Positions 7,191-14,295 of a stretch of DNA of 40,551 bases are shown piece by piece. Source of the DNA: a bacterium (GTDB lineage Bacteria > Vulcanimicrobiota > Xenobia > Xenobiales > JADMJV01); the NCBI GenBank assembly GCA_030149525.1, contig JASBRJ010000032.1:1-40551 (forward strand), written 5' to 3'. The notes beneath the pieces are model-generated. The model searched no databases and was not told where the DNA came from. It was given only the letters and a program-made list of their open reading frames with translations. Numbering within the stretch: the first letter of the stretch is position 1; every line of letters starts with the position of its first letter. Position numbers and translations under genes: made by a program.

Positions 7191-8979
7191 AGAACAACTC
7201 CCCCAATCCCTTGCCCCCAGCAAGGAAGCCATCCGCCGTCTTCTCCCCCTGGCCAAAGAGACATTCAGCTATCTTCCCATAGCGTTCGTGCTATTGGCCT
7301 GTCAGTCGCTTGTTCAGGTTCTTTTACCACAGGTGATGAGACTGGCTATCGACGGCCCCCTAGCTCTCAACGATGAACTTCAAAAAGCACAACGATGGAA
7401 CGAGTTACAGTCGCTGGGAGAACTCTTCCTACAACTTCTGACCGTGGCCTTTGTGGCCAATTACCTTTCCACATGGTTGCTGCAGAAATTCGGCCAGACG
7501 CTGGTGCTGAACTTGAGACAAGAAATGTTCAAGAAGGTTCATCGCCTCCCCATTTCTTATTTCGACAAAAATGCCGTGGGGCGAACCGTCACCAGGGTTG
7601 TGAACGACAGCAATTCCATCTCTGAACTCTTCACTTCCGTGCTGGCGGCGGGGATCGGCGATCTTCTTATGCTGATCGGCATCTTAGCCATTCTCCTCTA
7701 TACCGACCCCGTTCTATCGGGCATCCTGGCTGGGTTCTGCCCGCTCCTTATCTGGCTTGTTCTCTGGTTTCGCAGTCGCTCAGCACCGCTTTATCAGGTT
7801 CAAAGAAAGCTTCTGGCACGGATCAACGCTTACTTTTCCGAAATTCTTGAGGGTCTGGGCACGGTCAAGAGCTTCGGCGGGGAAGACTTTCAGAAAAGAC
7901 GCTTTGAGGAACTCAACTCGGAAGCGCTCGACAATGAACTTCAACTCATCACGTTGGTGGCGAGATTTCGGCCTGGATTTGCGGTAGCGCGCATGGCCGC
8001 AAGCGCCCTTCTCTTGACAGTGGGCGGTCTCTCCATCATTCAAGGGAATTCCACCATAGGAACACTGGTCTCCTCACTCCTCTACATCAGACTCCTCTTC
8101 TCCCCGCTTGAGCAACTGGCCGAGCGCTACAACATTCTTATCAAGGCAACCGTCGCCAGTGAAAGAGTTCTGGCTATCCTAGATCTTAAGGAAGAACCCC
8201 AGCAAGGAACACTACCCCCTGCCGACGATCAGACCATCCGCTTCGAGAACGTGAGCTATCACTACACGGCAGACAAACCGGTCCTCCGAGATGTGAGCTT
8301 TAGTGTGGAGCCTGGCCAAACAGTGGCTCTGGTCGGGGCGACCGGCTCAGGCAAATCCACCATCGTCTCCCTTTTGTTGGGATTCTACCAACTCCAACAG
8401 GACCAGGGGCACCGTGGCAACATCACAATAGGAGGCCACCCTCTCAACGCCACAGACTTGACCGCGTGGCGGAGGAAGCTTGCTTTCGTCTCTCAGGATC
8501 TCTTCCTTTTCAAGGGCACCATCGCTCAAAACGTGAGCCTTTACGAAGAGCGCTCAAAGGAGAGAACAGAACTAGCGCTGACCCAGGCCGCATGCAGCGA
8601 CTTCGTCAACCAGCTTCCCCACAAAGCCGAAACCGTTGTCGGTGAAAAAGGTCACGCTCTGTCCACCGGTCAACGACAGCTTCTCTCCTTCGCCCGGGCA
8701 CTGGCTTTCGATCCCGAACTGCTTCTGCTGGACGAAGCCACCGCCAATATCGACTCGGAAACCGAAGCGAAAATCGAAAAGGTGTTGGACGTTCTCCTAG
8801 ACGGTCGGCAAGCCATCATCGTAGCTCATCGGCTCTCTACCGTTCGACGAGCCCACAAAATCCTGGTTCTTTCCGAAGGGCGCATTCTGGAAGAGGGAAA
8901 CCATCAAGAACTCATGCAAAATGGCGGCCTTTACGCCGCCATGGTGAAGAAAGCAGAAGCCAAAAACCACCCGGATTGA
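7183..8979 (+). CDS. ABC exporter, half with catalytic Walker B
   Basis: A 598-residue half-exporter with about six membrane helices in the first 320 residues and an ATPase domain after that. Walker A is GATGSGKST, Walker B LLLLDEATANID with the catalytic Glu, and the switch His is in IVAHRLST. The signature is LSTGQRQL, a departure from LSGGQ. This complements the partner. The site using this Walker A/B plus the partner's LSGGQ is complete; the other site combines Asp and LSTGQ and is degenerate, as in known heterodimeric exporters (YheH-like member). The start TTG 7183 has GAGGAG at 7173-7178 and overlaps the partner's end by 8 nt. GTG 7123 is in frame but would overlap by 68 nt. The substrate is unknown; drugs or lipids are typical of the family. 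Confidence 0.93.
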   Translation: MSEEQLPQSLAPSKEAIRRLLPLAKETFSYLPIAFVLLACQSLVQVLLPQVMRLAIDGPLALNDELQKAQRWNELQSLGELFLQLLTVAFVANYLSTWLLQKFGQTLVLNLRQEMFKKVHRLPISYFDKNAVGRTVTRVVNDSNSISELFTSVLAAGIGDLLMLIGILAILLYTDPVLSGILAGFCPLLIWLVLWFRSRSAPLYQVQRKLLARINAYFSEILEGLGTVKSFGGEDFQKRRFEELNSEALDNELQLITLVARFRPGFAVARMAASALLLTVGGLSIIQGNSTIGTLVSSLLYIRLLFSPLEQLAERYNILIKATVASERVLAILDLKEEPQQGTLPPADDQTIRFENVSYHYTADKPVLRDVSFSVEPGQTVALVGATGSGKSTIVSLLLGFYQLQQDQGHRGNITIGGHPLNATDLTAWRRKLAFVSQDLFLFKGTIAQNVSLYEERSKERTELALTQAACSDFVNQLPHKAETVVGEKGHALSTGQRQLLSFARALAFDPELLLLDEATANIDSETEAKIEKVLDVLLDGRQAIIVAHRLSTVRRAHKILVLSEGRILEEGNHQELMQNGGLYAAMVKKAEAKNHPD

Positions 8980-8992
8980 CGGGGAATCAGCT

Positions 8993-10084
8993 TTATAGCA
9001 GAGCGTCTACCGGCTCCGACAACCCTGCCCTTTTCAGAGTGCTGGGCGAGTGACACCTTTCGAAAGCCGCCTCGACGCTGATTCGGCCTTCTTGCACAAG
9101 AGAAATCAAGTGCTGGTCCATGCTCTGCATGCCCTCTCGACTTCCCATGGTGATAAAGGACGGAATCTGAGACGTCTTCGCTTCGCGGATGAGTCCGGAG
9201 ATGCCCATATTCACCGTCATGATTTCTTGTACAGCTACACGGCCTTGTCCGTCGGAGGTCTTCAACAGCTGCTGGGCGATAACGGCCCGCAATGTGCCGC
9301 TCAACATAGAGCGAATGCTATCCTGGGCATCGGCCGGGAAAACGTCGATAATTCGGTCGATCGTTTTGGCCGCAGAGTTGGTGTGAAGGGTACCGAAAAC
9401 TAAGTGGCCCGTTTCCGCAGCACTGATGGCTTGGGAAATGGTCTCAAGGTCTCGCATCTCACCTACCAAGACGATGTCCGGAGATTCCCGAAGAGCGGCT
9501 CTCAAAGCCTGAGCAAAGGTGTTGGCGTGGATGCCGACCTGGCGCTGCTGAATCATCGACTTCTTACTCGGATGAGCGAATTCGATAGGATCCTCGATGG
9601 TGATCATATGAGAAGCGCGAGTCTCGTTGATATGATTGACCATGGCGGCAAGCGTCGTGGACTTACCGGACCCGGTGGGACCGGTGACGATGACGAGCCC
9701 TTTATCGAATTCACAGATATCGAAAAGAGTGGACGGAAGATTCAGCTCTTCAAGAGTAGGAATCCTGGAAGGAATCACCCGCAGAACCATCCCGTAGCCG
9801 TAGTGCTGAAGAAGAAAGTTGGCACGGAAGCGAGCCAGATCTTTCACTTCGTAGGCAAAGTCTACGCTACCGGTCTTGAACAGGGTGTTGAAATGAGCTT
9901 CGTCGAGCACCTCTTTGACCAGCGCTTCCGTGCGCTGATGGGTGAGAATCTCCTCGTCCAGAAAAACCACATCGCCGAGAATACGGATGGCCGGCCTGGA
10001 ACCGGTTTGAATATGAAGGTCGGAACCTCCCTTATCCACCGTCATGTTGAGATATCGATCGAGCTCCTCAGAGCGCTTGATCAT
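8993..10084 (-). CDS. pilT: Type IV pilus retraction ATPase PilT
   Basis: A 363-residue PilT-family ATPase that powers pilus disassembly and twitching motility from the cytoplasmic base of the pilus. The N-terminal PAS-like domain (1-100) has SDLHIQTGSRP. Walker A is GPTGSGKST (135-143), the Asp box is ITIEDPIEF, Walker B DIVLVGEMRD, and the His box GHLVFGTLHTNSA is intact. It is the second gene of a two-gene minus-strand unit: its ATG overlaps the stop of the other pilT-like gene by 4 nt (ATGA on the minus strand), with GAGGAAG upstream. No pilB, pilC or pilin gene is in the window. It converges on the ABC exporter genes with a 13-nt gap and no visible terminator. Confidence 0.95.
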   Translation of the reverse strand: MIKRSEELDRYLNMTVDKGGSDLHIQTGSRPAIRILGDVVFLDEEILTHQRTEALVKEVLDEAHFNTLFKTGSVDFAYEVKDLARFRANFLLQHYGYGMVLRVIPSRIPTLEELNLPSTLFDICEFDKGLVIVTGPTGSGKSTTLAAMVNHINETRASHMITIEDPIEFAHPSKKSMIQQRQVGIHANTFAQALRAALRESPDIVLVGEMRDLETISQAISAAETGHLVFGTLHTNSAAKTIDRIIDVFPADAQDSIRSMLSGTLRAVIAQQLLKTSDGQGRVAVQEIMTVNMGISGLIREAKTSQIPSFITMGSREGMQSMDQHLISLVQEGRISVEAAFERCHSPSTLKRAGLSEPVDALL

Positions 10085-11178
10085 AGGGCTGCTTCCTCTA
10101 CTAATTTCACGCGTCCGGCGAAAGTCGACTTGTCGTGGGCTCGGTCAAGAGCATCTTTCGCGCTCACTTTGCCTGCTTCGACAAGTTGGAACAAGGATTC
10201 GTCCATCATTCTCATGCCTTTTCGTGAGCCGGTCTGGATAACCGAGTTCACCTGGTGCATTTTGTTCTCCCGGATAAGGTTGGCAACTCCCTGAGTCCCC
10301 AGCATGATCTCCACCGCTACCGAGCGACCGGAACCATCTTTGTTGCGCAAAAGCTGCTGAGAGATGACTCCCCGAAGCGAGTCGGCTAACATGGTCCGAA
10401 TCTGGGATTGCTGACGGGGTGGAAAGGCGTTGACGATACGGTTGATCGTCTGGGCGGCACTGATCGTGTTCATCGTGGAGATCACGAGGTGTCCGGTCTC
10501 GGCCGCCGTCATGGAGAGACTGATAGTCTCCTCGTCTCTCAGTTCGCCCACCAGGATGATATCCGGGTCTTCACGGAGCGCCGCTCTCAAGGCTGAGGCG
10601 TAGGAGTCGGTGTGCATACCCACCTGACGCTGGACGACTAGACTCTTCTTGGGCCGATGCACAAACTCGATGGGGTCTTCCAGAGTGATGATGTTCTGGG
10701 GACGAGTGGAGTTCGCATAGTCGGTCAGTGCGGCGAGAGTGCTGGTTTTGCCGGCTCCCGTAGGCCCCGTCACAAGCACCAATCCCTGATGCCACTCCAT
10801 CAACCCTTGACCGATATCCACGGGCAAGCCCAGTTCAGCCAGGCTTGGAATATTTCTAGGGATAGAACGCAGGACAACACTCGGTCCCGACTTCTGAAAA
10901 AACGCGTTCCCTCGAAATCGACACTGCCCAAGATTCTCCAAGTTGAGCTGAATAGCGAAGTCGATGTCTTTCTGCTTTTTGAGAGATGCAATCTCGGGAT
11001 CGGTTAAAAGTTCTTTCAGAATATTCTGAACTTCTGCCACGGAATACTTTGGTCTATCTTTGAAGACTTCCAGGTTTCCGTGCTTCCGGTAGGCAGGGTG
11101 ATATCCCGCAGCCACCAGAAGGTCCGACCCTCCATCCTGAACCATTTCGGCCAGAATTGTTTTGATACTCTGCTCCAA
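10081..11178 (-). CDS. PilT-family ATPase paralogue with altered His box
   Basis: A 365-residue paralogue of the downstream PilT. It has an N-terminal SDLLVAAGYHP segment, Walker A GPTGAGKTS (138-146), Asp box ITLEDPIEF, Walker B DIILVGELRD, and a His box reading GHLVISTMNTISA (about 229-241). The second His of the family motif (TLHT) is Asn here, so ATP hydrolysis may be weaker or dependent on the partner. Functionally it may be an accessory motor like PilU or one of the extra PilT proteins of cyanobacteria and myxobacteria; this is inference. The start is TTG 11178 (minus strand) with GGAGG 5 nt upstream. It is the first gene of the pair. Confidence 0.9.
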   Translation of the reverse strand: MEQSIKTILAEMVQDGGSDLLVAAGYHPAYRKHGNLEVFKDRPKYSVAEVQNILKELLTDPEIASLKKQKDIDFAIQLNLENLGQCRFRGNAFFQKSGPSVVLRSIPRNIPSLAELGLPVDIGQGLMEWHQGLVLVTGPTGAGKTSTLAALTDYANSTRPQNIITLEDPIEFVHRPKKSLVVQRQVGMHTDSYASALRAALREDPDIILVGELRDEETISLSMTAAETGHLVISTMNTISAAQTINRIVNAFPPRQQSQIRTMLADSLRGVISQQLLRNKDGSGRSVAVEIMLGTQGVANLIRENKMHQVNSVIQTGSRKGMRMMDESLFQLVEAGKVSAKDALDRAHDKSTFAGRVKLVEEAAL

Positions 11179-11256
11179 GAGAGCCTCCCGTTTTCTTGCT
11201 AGTGAGCCTGCCCGCTTTCACGGTCAGAACTAGTGTGCGGGCACCCCTGAGCCCTC

Positions 11257-11327
11257 ACCACTCGAAACGGCAATAGCCGAAGTCAACGAACCTCTCGTGA
11301 GAAGAGCGTTATGGCGACCCGAGTGGT
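11257..11327. ncRNA. Candidate structured RNA (three-way-junction-like)
   Basis: ACCACTCG (11257-11264) pairs perfectly with CGAGTGGT (11320-11327), closing a 71-nt element. Inside are hairpin CGGC-AATA-GCCG (11268-11279) and a longer arm: GTC (11282-11284)/GAC (11316-11318), AACG (11285-11288)/CGTT (11307-11310) and CTCT (11292-11295)/AGAG (11303-11306) with a 7-nt loop. It lies between divergent genes, upstream of a PRC-barrel gene (plus) and pilT-like genes (minus), so either strand could be read. It matches no riboswitch class I know. The pairing is seen; that it is functional RNA is inference. Confidence 0.4.
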
Positions 11328-11353
11328 ATGTGGTTCCTTAAGCGGGTAGCGAT

Positions 11354-11436
11354 CCCTTTTTTAAAGGTTTGTCGTTCCATAAAAAAGGGGAGGTTGGAAA
11401 TCTGGAGTAACTGACTCCAACCTATCTATAAGGAGA
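11354..11436 (+). promoter_or_regulatory. Leader hairpins and SD of the PRC-barrel gene
   Basis: CCCTTTTTT (11354-11362) can pair with AAAAAAGGG (11381-11389). Closer to the gene, GGTTGGA (11392-11398) pairs with TCCAACC (11416-11422), while TGGAGT (11403-11408) pairs with ACTCCA (11414-11419). The last two share a 3' arm and exclude each other. The SD AAGGAGA (11430-11436) follows, 5 nt before TTG 11442. The alternative pairings suggest, but do not prove, a switchable leader. The first stem is not a terminator: no T run follows it on the plus strand. Confidence 0.35.
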
Positions 11437-11441
11437 ATCCC

Positions 11442-11786
11442 TTGTCTCAGACAAACTCACCTGAACTGCATGTCGGTTCAAACGTCTACACCATCGACGG
11501 CGAAAAGGTCGGCCGTTTGCGGTTTATAATGGTCGATCCCGAGACAGCCTCCGTTAGCCATTTGGTATTGGAAAAGAGCAGCTTTCTAGAGAAGGACGTT
11601 ATGGTTCCTACCGACCGAGTCGGACAGGTCCTCCATCGCGGAATCTTCCTCACAGCCAACATCGGTGAGCTTCTCGACATGGAAGAATTTCCGGAATCCG
11701 AGTACGGCGGTCGTGAACGTAACGATGACCGCGGCGGCAATCGCGGTGGACGGCGCGGTAAACGATATCGACGTCATCGCGACTAA
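11442..11786 (+). CDS. PRC-barrel domain protein with Arg/Gly-rich tail
   Basis: A 114-residue protein. Residues about 8-78 form a PRC-barrel-like beta domain: VGSNVYTIDGEKVGRLRFIMVDPETASVSHLVL is the usual opening, and VMVPTDRVGQVL a later strand. Such domains occur in RimM, in photosynthetic reaction-centre subunit H and in small stress or envelope proteins. The tail (about 85-114) is rich in Arg, Gly, Asp and His, including GGNRGGRRGKRYRRHRD, and could bind nucleic acid or acidic surfaces. The start is TTG 11442 with AAGGAGA upstream. A terminator follows. A structured leader precedes it, so regulation in the leader is possible. The function is unknown. Confidence 0.85.
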   Translation: MSQTNSPELHVGSNVYTIDGEKVGRLRFIMVDPETASVSHLVLEKSSFLEKDVMVPTDRVGQVLHRGIFLTANIGELLDMEEFPESEYGGRERNDDRGGNRGGRRGKRYRRHRD

Positions 11787-11811
11787 CGCATCCCTGTTAT
11801 CGCGAAGCAAG

Positions 11812-11838
11812 AAAACCGCCCTCAGAGGCGGTTTTTTT
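11812..11838. terminator. Bidirectional rho-independent terminator
   Basis: Stem AAAACCGCC (11812-11820) / GGCGGTTTT (11827-11835) with a 6-nt loop and a T run continuing after it on the plus strand; the complementary strand also ends in a T-rich stretch. It lies between the PRC-barrel gene (plus) and the stop of the glycine-zipper gene (minus) at 11840. Confidence 0.9.
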
Positions 11839-11839
11839 C

Positions 11840-13165
11840 TTACCCGTGAGAGATCTTCTGCTGGGCCTGTATCACATTGGCGAAAACCGCTTGTGGTCGA
11901 TCGACTTCCACCAGTGTCGCGCGGGCCTCTTTGATCTCTTCCGCTTGCTTGACCATCTTGGCTCCATAGAAGGCGCCTCCGGCTGCACCGACGGCTCCCA
12001 TCACTCCGAAGCCGGCGAGTTTATTCTGGGCCACCATCCCTGTGGGCCCAAGAATCAGGGCGCCTGCGGCCGCGCCGATAGCAATCTTAGCAGGCTTAGA
12101 GAGAGTGTTCTTGGCGAGATAGGGGTCGACCCACTTCTCGTTGATAAAATTCACCACGTCGACTTGAGCGTTTCGCATCACCTGACGGGTGGCTGTTCCG
12201 ACTATAGCACCAACAGGAGCGGCCACCGCTCCGACGGCTGCGCCCGTCATCACACTCGCCATGATATCGGCTTGTCCTGTGATCGCTCCGGCCAGGGCTC
12301 CCGCCACAACTCCGGTTCCGATACCGAGTACGGCCTTCCCGCTGTTTGTGTTGGCTCTGGCGGCGAAACCACTGGCTGCGGCGGTGGCAAGTCCAAGGGC
12401 CGGATTTCCGGTCATGGAACCGATGGCCATCCCGGCCAACATACCTCCGTAGGCTCCGTCGCGCGGAGCTGAGCGCTTGCTGGCACTCACAGTGGCCACG
12501 GCACCGGCCAGGCCACCCATAACGGCCGACCCCGCCAGCATCAAAGTGGAAAGCTCACCGCTTCCCAGAGTGGATACCAGACCGGCTGTGGCTCCTGCCC
12601 CTATGGCGGCTCCGGAGAGACCACCGGCAAGCACCGCAGTGGATGTTGATCCCGTTCGTTTTCCTACTTCGAGACCGATGTACCCACCCACTGAACCGGC
12701 GGCCATTCCAGACATTCGATTGCCGACAAATCCTTGAATTCCACCGGACATGATTCCGCTTCCTCCGGGAGTGGAAGCGAGTGTTCCTGAAAGACCGGCG
12801 AGTCCACCGCCAAGGGCGGAGACGATAGCGCCGGTGGGGCCGACCTGCGTTCCGGAGAAAGCGGCCAAACCGTAAGTCACCCCGGCGGTCAGAGCAGCAC
12901 CGAGGGTGAAACCGGTGGCGGCGCCGGCCAGCATGTTCGACTTTTTGGCCACCTGGGTTCCGGCGTAGCTTCCCACCACTCCCCCGAGGGCTCCACCGAT
13001 TCCGTCGAGCATGTAGCCTTGGATGCCACCGGCCAGTGCGCCCGGCCCGGGCGTGAGTTGGGGCGAATCACCGCTGGTATCGATCCCTTTTTCCGGGTCG
13101 ACCCTGGGTTGGGTGTATTTAGCGGCCTTGACTGCGGCGCTCTTAACGGAACTTGCAATATTCAC
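11840..13165 (-). CDS. Glycine-zipper repeat protein of unknown function
   Basis: A 441-residue protein dominated by Gly, Ala, Ser, Thr and Val in GxxxG-like patterns (glycine zippers), with only about 45 ordinary residues at the N-terminus and a charged tail after about residue 402. Two related blocks are visible, at about 46-95 and 141-195. Each starts GGIQG, continues through a G-x2-VG segment and an xVxK stretch, then an LAG-x-GA-x-G run. A looser third block covers about 238-330. Segments of this kind can insert into membranes as helical hairpins (as in colicin-like or Gly-zipper OmpA-type proteins) or form fibrous surfaces. No classical signal peptide is seen. The start is GTG 13165 without a good SD. 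I do not recognise the family. Confidence 0.75.
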   Translation of the reverse strand: MNIASSVKSAAVKAAKYTQPRVDPEKGIDTSGDSPQLTPGPGALAGGIQGYMLDGIGGALGGVVGSYAGTQVAKKSNMLAGAATGFTLGAALTAGVTYGLAAFSGTQVGPTGAIVSALGGGLAGLSGTLASTPGGSGIMSGGIQGFVGNRMSGMAAGSVGGYIGLEVGKRTGSTSTAVLAGGLSGAAIGAGATAGLVSTLGSGELSTLMLAGSAVMGGLAGAVATVSASKRSAPRDGAYGGMLAGMAIGSMTGNPALGLATAAASGFAARANTNSGKAVLGIGTGVVAGALAGAITGQADIMASVMTGAAVGAVAAPVGAIVGTATRQVMRNAQVDVVNFINEKWVDPYLAKNTLSKPAKIAIGAAAGALILGPTGMVAQNKLAGFGVMGAVGAAGGAFYGAKMVKQAEEIKEARATLVEVDRPQAVFANVIQAQQKISHG

Positions 13166-13236
13166 GACTTAACACTAAACCGGGAGGCTCAAATTTTCAT
13201 GAAATATTCTTGAACAAGGCACCAAGTTGAGAAAGA

Positions 13237-13290
13237 AAGCCTCTCTCATGGGGCGGGACGAGACCCCTATCCGTCGAAGCCTCTCTCATG
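13237..13290. repeat. 14-bp direct repeat around the start of the 13288 gene
   Basis: AAGCCTCTCTCATG occurs at 13237-13250 and 13277-13290, exactly 40 bp apart. The second copy contains the ATG start of the following gene. The first copy's ATG is in a different frame. It could be an operator pair or a small local duplication. Confidence 0.7.
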
Positions 13291-13893
13291 AGCACTGCCT
13301 TCCTCGACAGCTTCGAACAAAAGCGCGTCGCCTTGGAAAAACGAATCATGGGGATGCCCGAGGCCCGACAGGTATTGAGCCGCTTCGGGTCCGAGCCCGA
13401 CAGCACCGGCCAGCGTTACCTTCACGCCCTACCGACCGTACTCTCTCTACTGACCATACTGGCTCAATCTCCCCGCACTGTGGATGCTTTTCGAGAGCGC
13501 GTGGAAAGAGCCGGACACACCCATATGCGCCATCACGAGGCAGCGTTCGCTTTCACCTGCTTCGGTATCGCCTTCATCTACCGCAACGTAGCGAAAACGA
13601 CCGGTCAACCGGAGTTGGGGGTCTTGTTGAGTCGCATGGCCACCCTGGTTCTCCTCACCCCACGAGAACTGGAACGGATCGACTTGATCACCCAATCGTT
13701 CTATCACCGAGGGCCGGACGGTCGCAGAGATCGCTTGGCTCCAGCCAGTCTCCTTTTATGGTGGCTTACCGGTGGGGAATCGCCCGCGCGAGCTTTCGAA
13801 GCCGACACCTTCCTCCAGCTTTTTCAGGACTATATGAATCGGGCTTTAGACCACGCCCTCTCTCATCAGATATGGATGGAGTTTCCGTGGTAA
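13288..13893 (+). CDS. Conserved-looking protein of unknown function
   Basis: A 201-residue, mainly helical, probably cytoplasmic protein with no signal peptide and no clear membrane helix. The middle part has HTHMRHHEAAFAFTCFGIAFIYRNVAKTTG, with a cluster of five His within about ten residues, and a later Leu-rich segment (LAPASLLLWWLTGG). I do not recognise a family. The ATG at 13288 lies inside the second copy of a 14-bp direct repeat, and no SD is clear. Its end overlaps the VOC gene: TGG-TAA of this gene covers the GTG start at 13887. It is therefore likely in an operon with the VOC protein and the Ser/Thr kinase. Because the gene downstream of the VOC gene is a kinase, a regulatory role is possible but unsupported. 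Confidence 0.7.
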   Translation: MSTAFLDSFEQKRVALEKRIMGMPEARQVLSRFGSEPDSTGQRYLHALPTVLSLLTILAQSPRTVDAFRERVERAGHTHMRHHEAAFAFTCFGIAFIYRNVAKTTGQPELGVLLSRMATLVLLTPRELERIDLITQSFYHRGPDGRRDRLAPASLLLWWLTGGESPARAFEADTFLQLFQDYMNRALDHALSHQIWMEFPW

Positions 13894-14261
13894 CACTTCG
13901 CTCCGTTTTCCTCGTCTGCGGAGACTTAGACAAGAGCCTGACGTTCTACCAGCAGCTTGGTTTCGTTCTCAAAGAGCGCAAAACGCGCTCTTACATTTTC
14001 CATACCGGGTCCGAAGTTGAACTGCACCTGCACGAAAGACTCTCCCAGGCGGAAAGGGAATCCTTCGGAGTTCAGTGGGATACAGGATCAAGCGGCCTGG
14101 TCCATTCCTACGAGACCACGGACCTTGACAGTCTCGCTTCATCACTTCCCCCCGATAGCGTCCTGGCCGGCCCCCTGGAAACCCCTTGGGGGACACGAAT
14201 CCTCATGGTGGGCGATCCCGACGGACATCGCATCGAGCTACGCGAAAGGAGGGAGCTCTAG
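13887..14261 (+). CDS. VOC (glyoxalase/bleomycin-resistance) superfamily protein
   Basis: A 124-residue single-domain protein with the VOC beta-alpha-beta3 pattern. It opens with LRSVFLVCGDLDKSLTFYQQLGFVL, continues with VELHLHER, and ends with the typical DPDGHRIELRE, where Glu is a possible metal ligand. The usual first His/Gln ligand near the N-terminus is not obvious, so metal binding and enzymatic activity are uncertain. Members range from glyoxalase I and dioxygenases to antibiotic-binding proteins. The start chosen is GTG 13887, with GGAG at 13878-13881 and a 7-nt overlap with the preceding gene. ATG 13872 is an in-frame alternative. Confidence 0.82.
   Translation: MVTLRSVFLVCGDLDKSLTFYQQLGFVLKERKTRSYIFHTGSEVELHLHERLSQAERESFGVQWDTGSSGLVHSYETTDLDSLASSLPPDSVLAGPLETPWGTRILMVGDPDGHRIELRERREL
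14247..14252 (+). promoter_or_regulatory. Strong SD without a canonical start in range
   Basis: AGGAGG within AAAGGAGGG is the best Shine-Dalgarno in this region, yet no ATG, GTG or TTG in the kinase frame lies 5-12 nt after it; GTT 14263 is the codon at the usual distance. It falls inside the end of the VOC gene and may only reflect its coding sequence. Confidence 0.4.
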
Positions 14262-14295
14262 AGTTTTCTCTCCGGAAACCTCCAGGCACAACTTC

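Noticed and set aside
9404-10294. Long plus-strand open frame (296 codons) opposite the two PilT genes
   Set aside because: It is antisense to two strongly conserved ATPases with complete motifs; its translation shows no domain.
11257-11327. tRNA-like fold on the minus strand (7-8 bp closing stem, 71 nt, anticodon-arm-like CTCT/AGAG)
   Set aside because: The T-arm position has a 4-nt loop, the anticodon loop lacks U at position 33, and no T-loop consensus is present.
11354-11389. Terminator or attenuator stem CCCTTTTTT/AAAAAAGGG
   Set aside because: The T run is in the 5' arm and the 3' arm is followed by GAGGTTGG on the plus strand, so it does not have terminator form there.
11179-11441. 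Cyclic-di-GMP riboswitch upstream of the pilT genes or the PRC gene
   Set aside because: The position is attractive, but the conserved GCAAAGCC-like and tetraloop-receptor sequences are not found on either strand.
13227-13886. Long open frame upstream of and fused to the VOC protein
   Set aside because: It is a different frame of the 13288-13893 gene; only the part from about 13887 matches a VOC domain.
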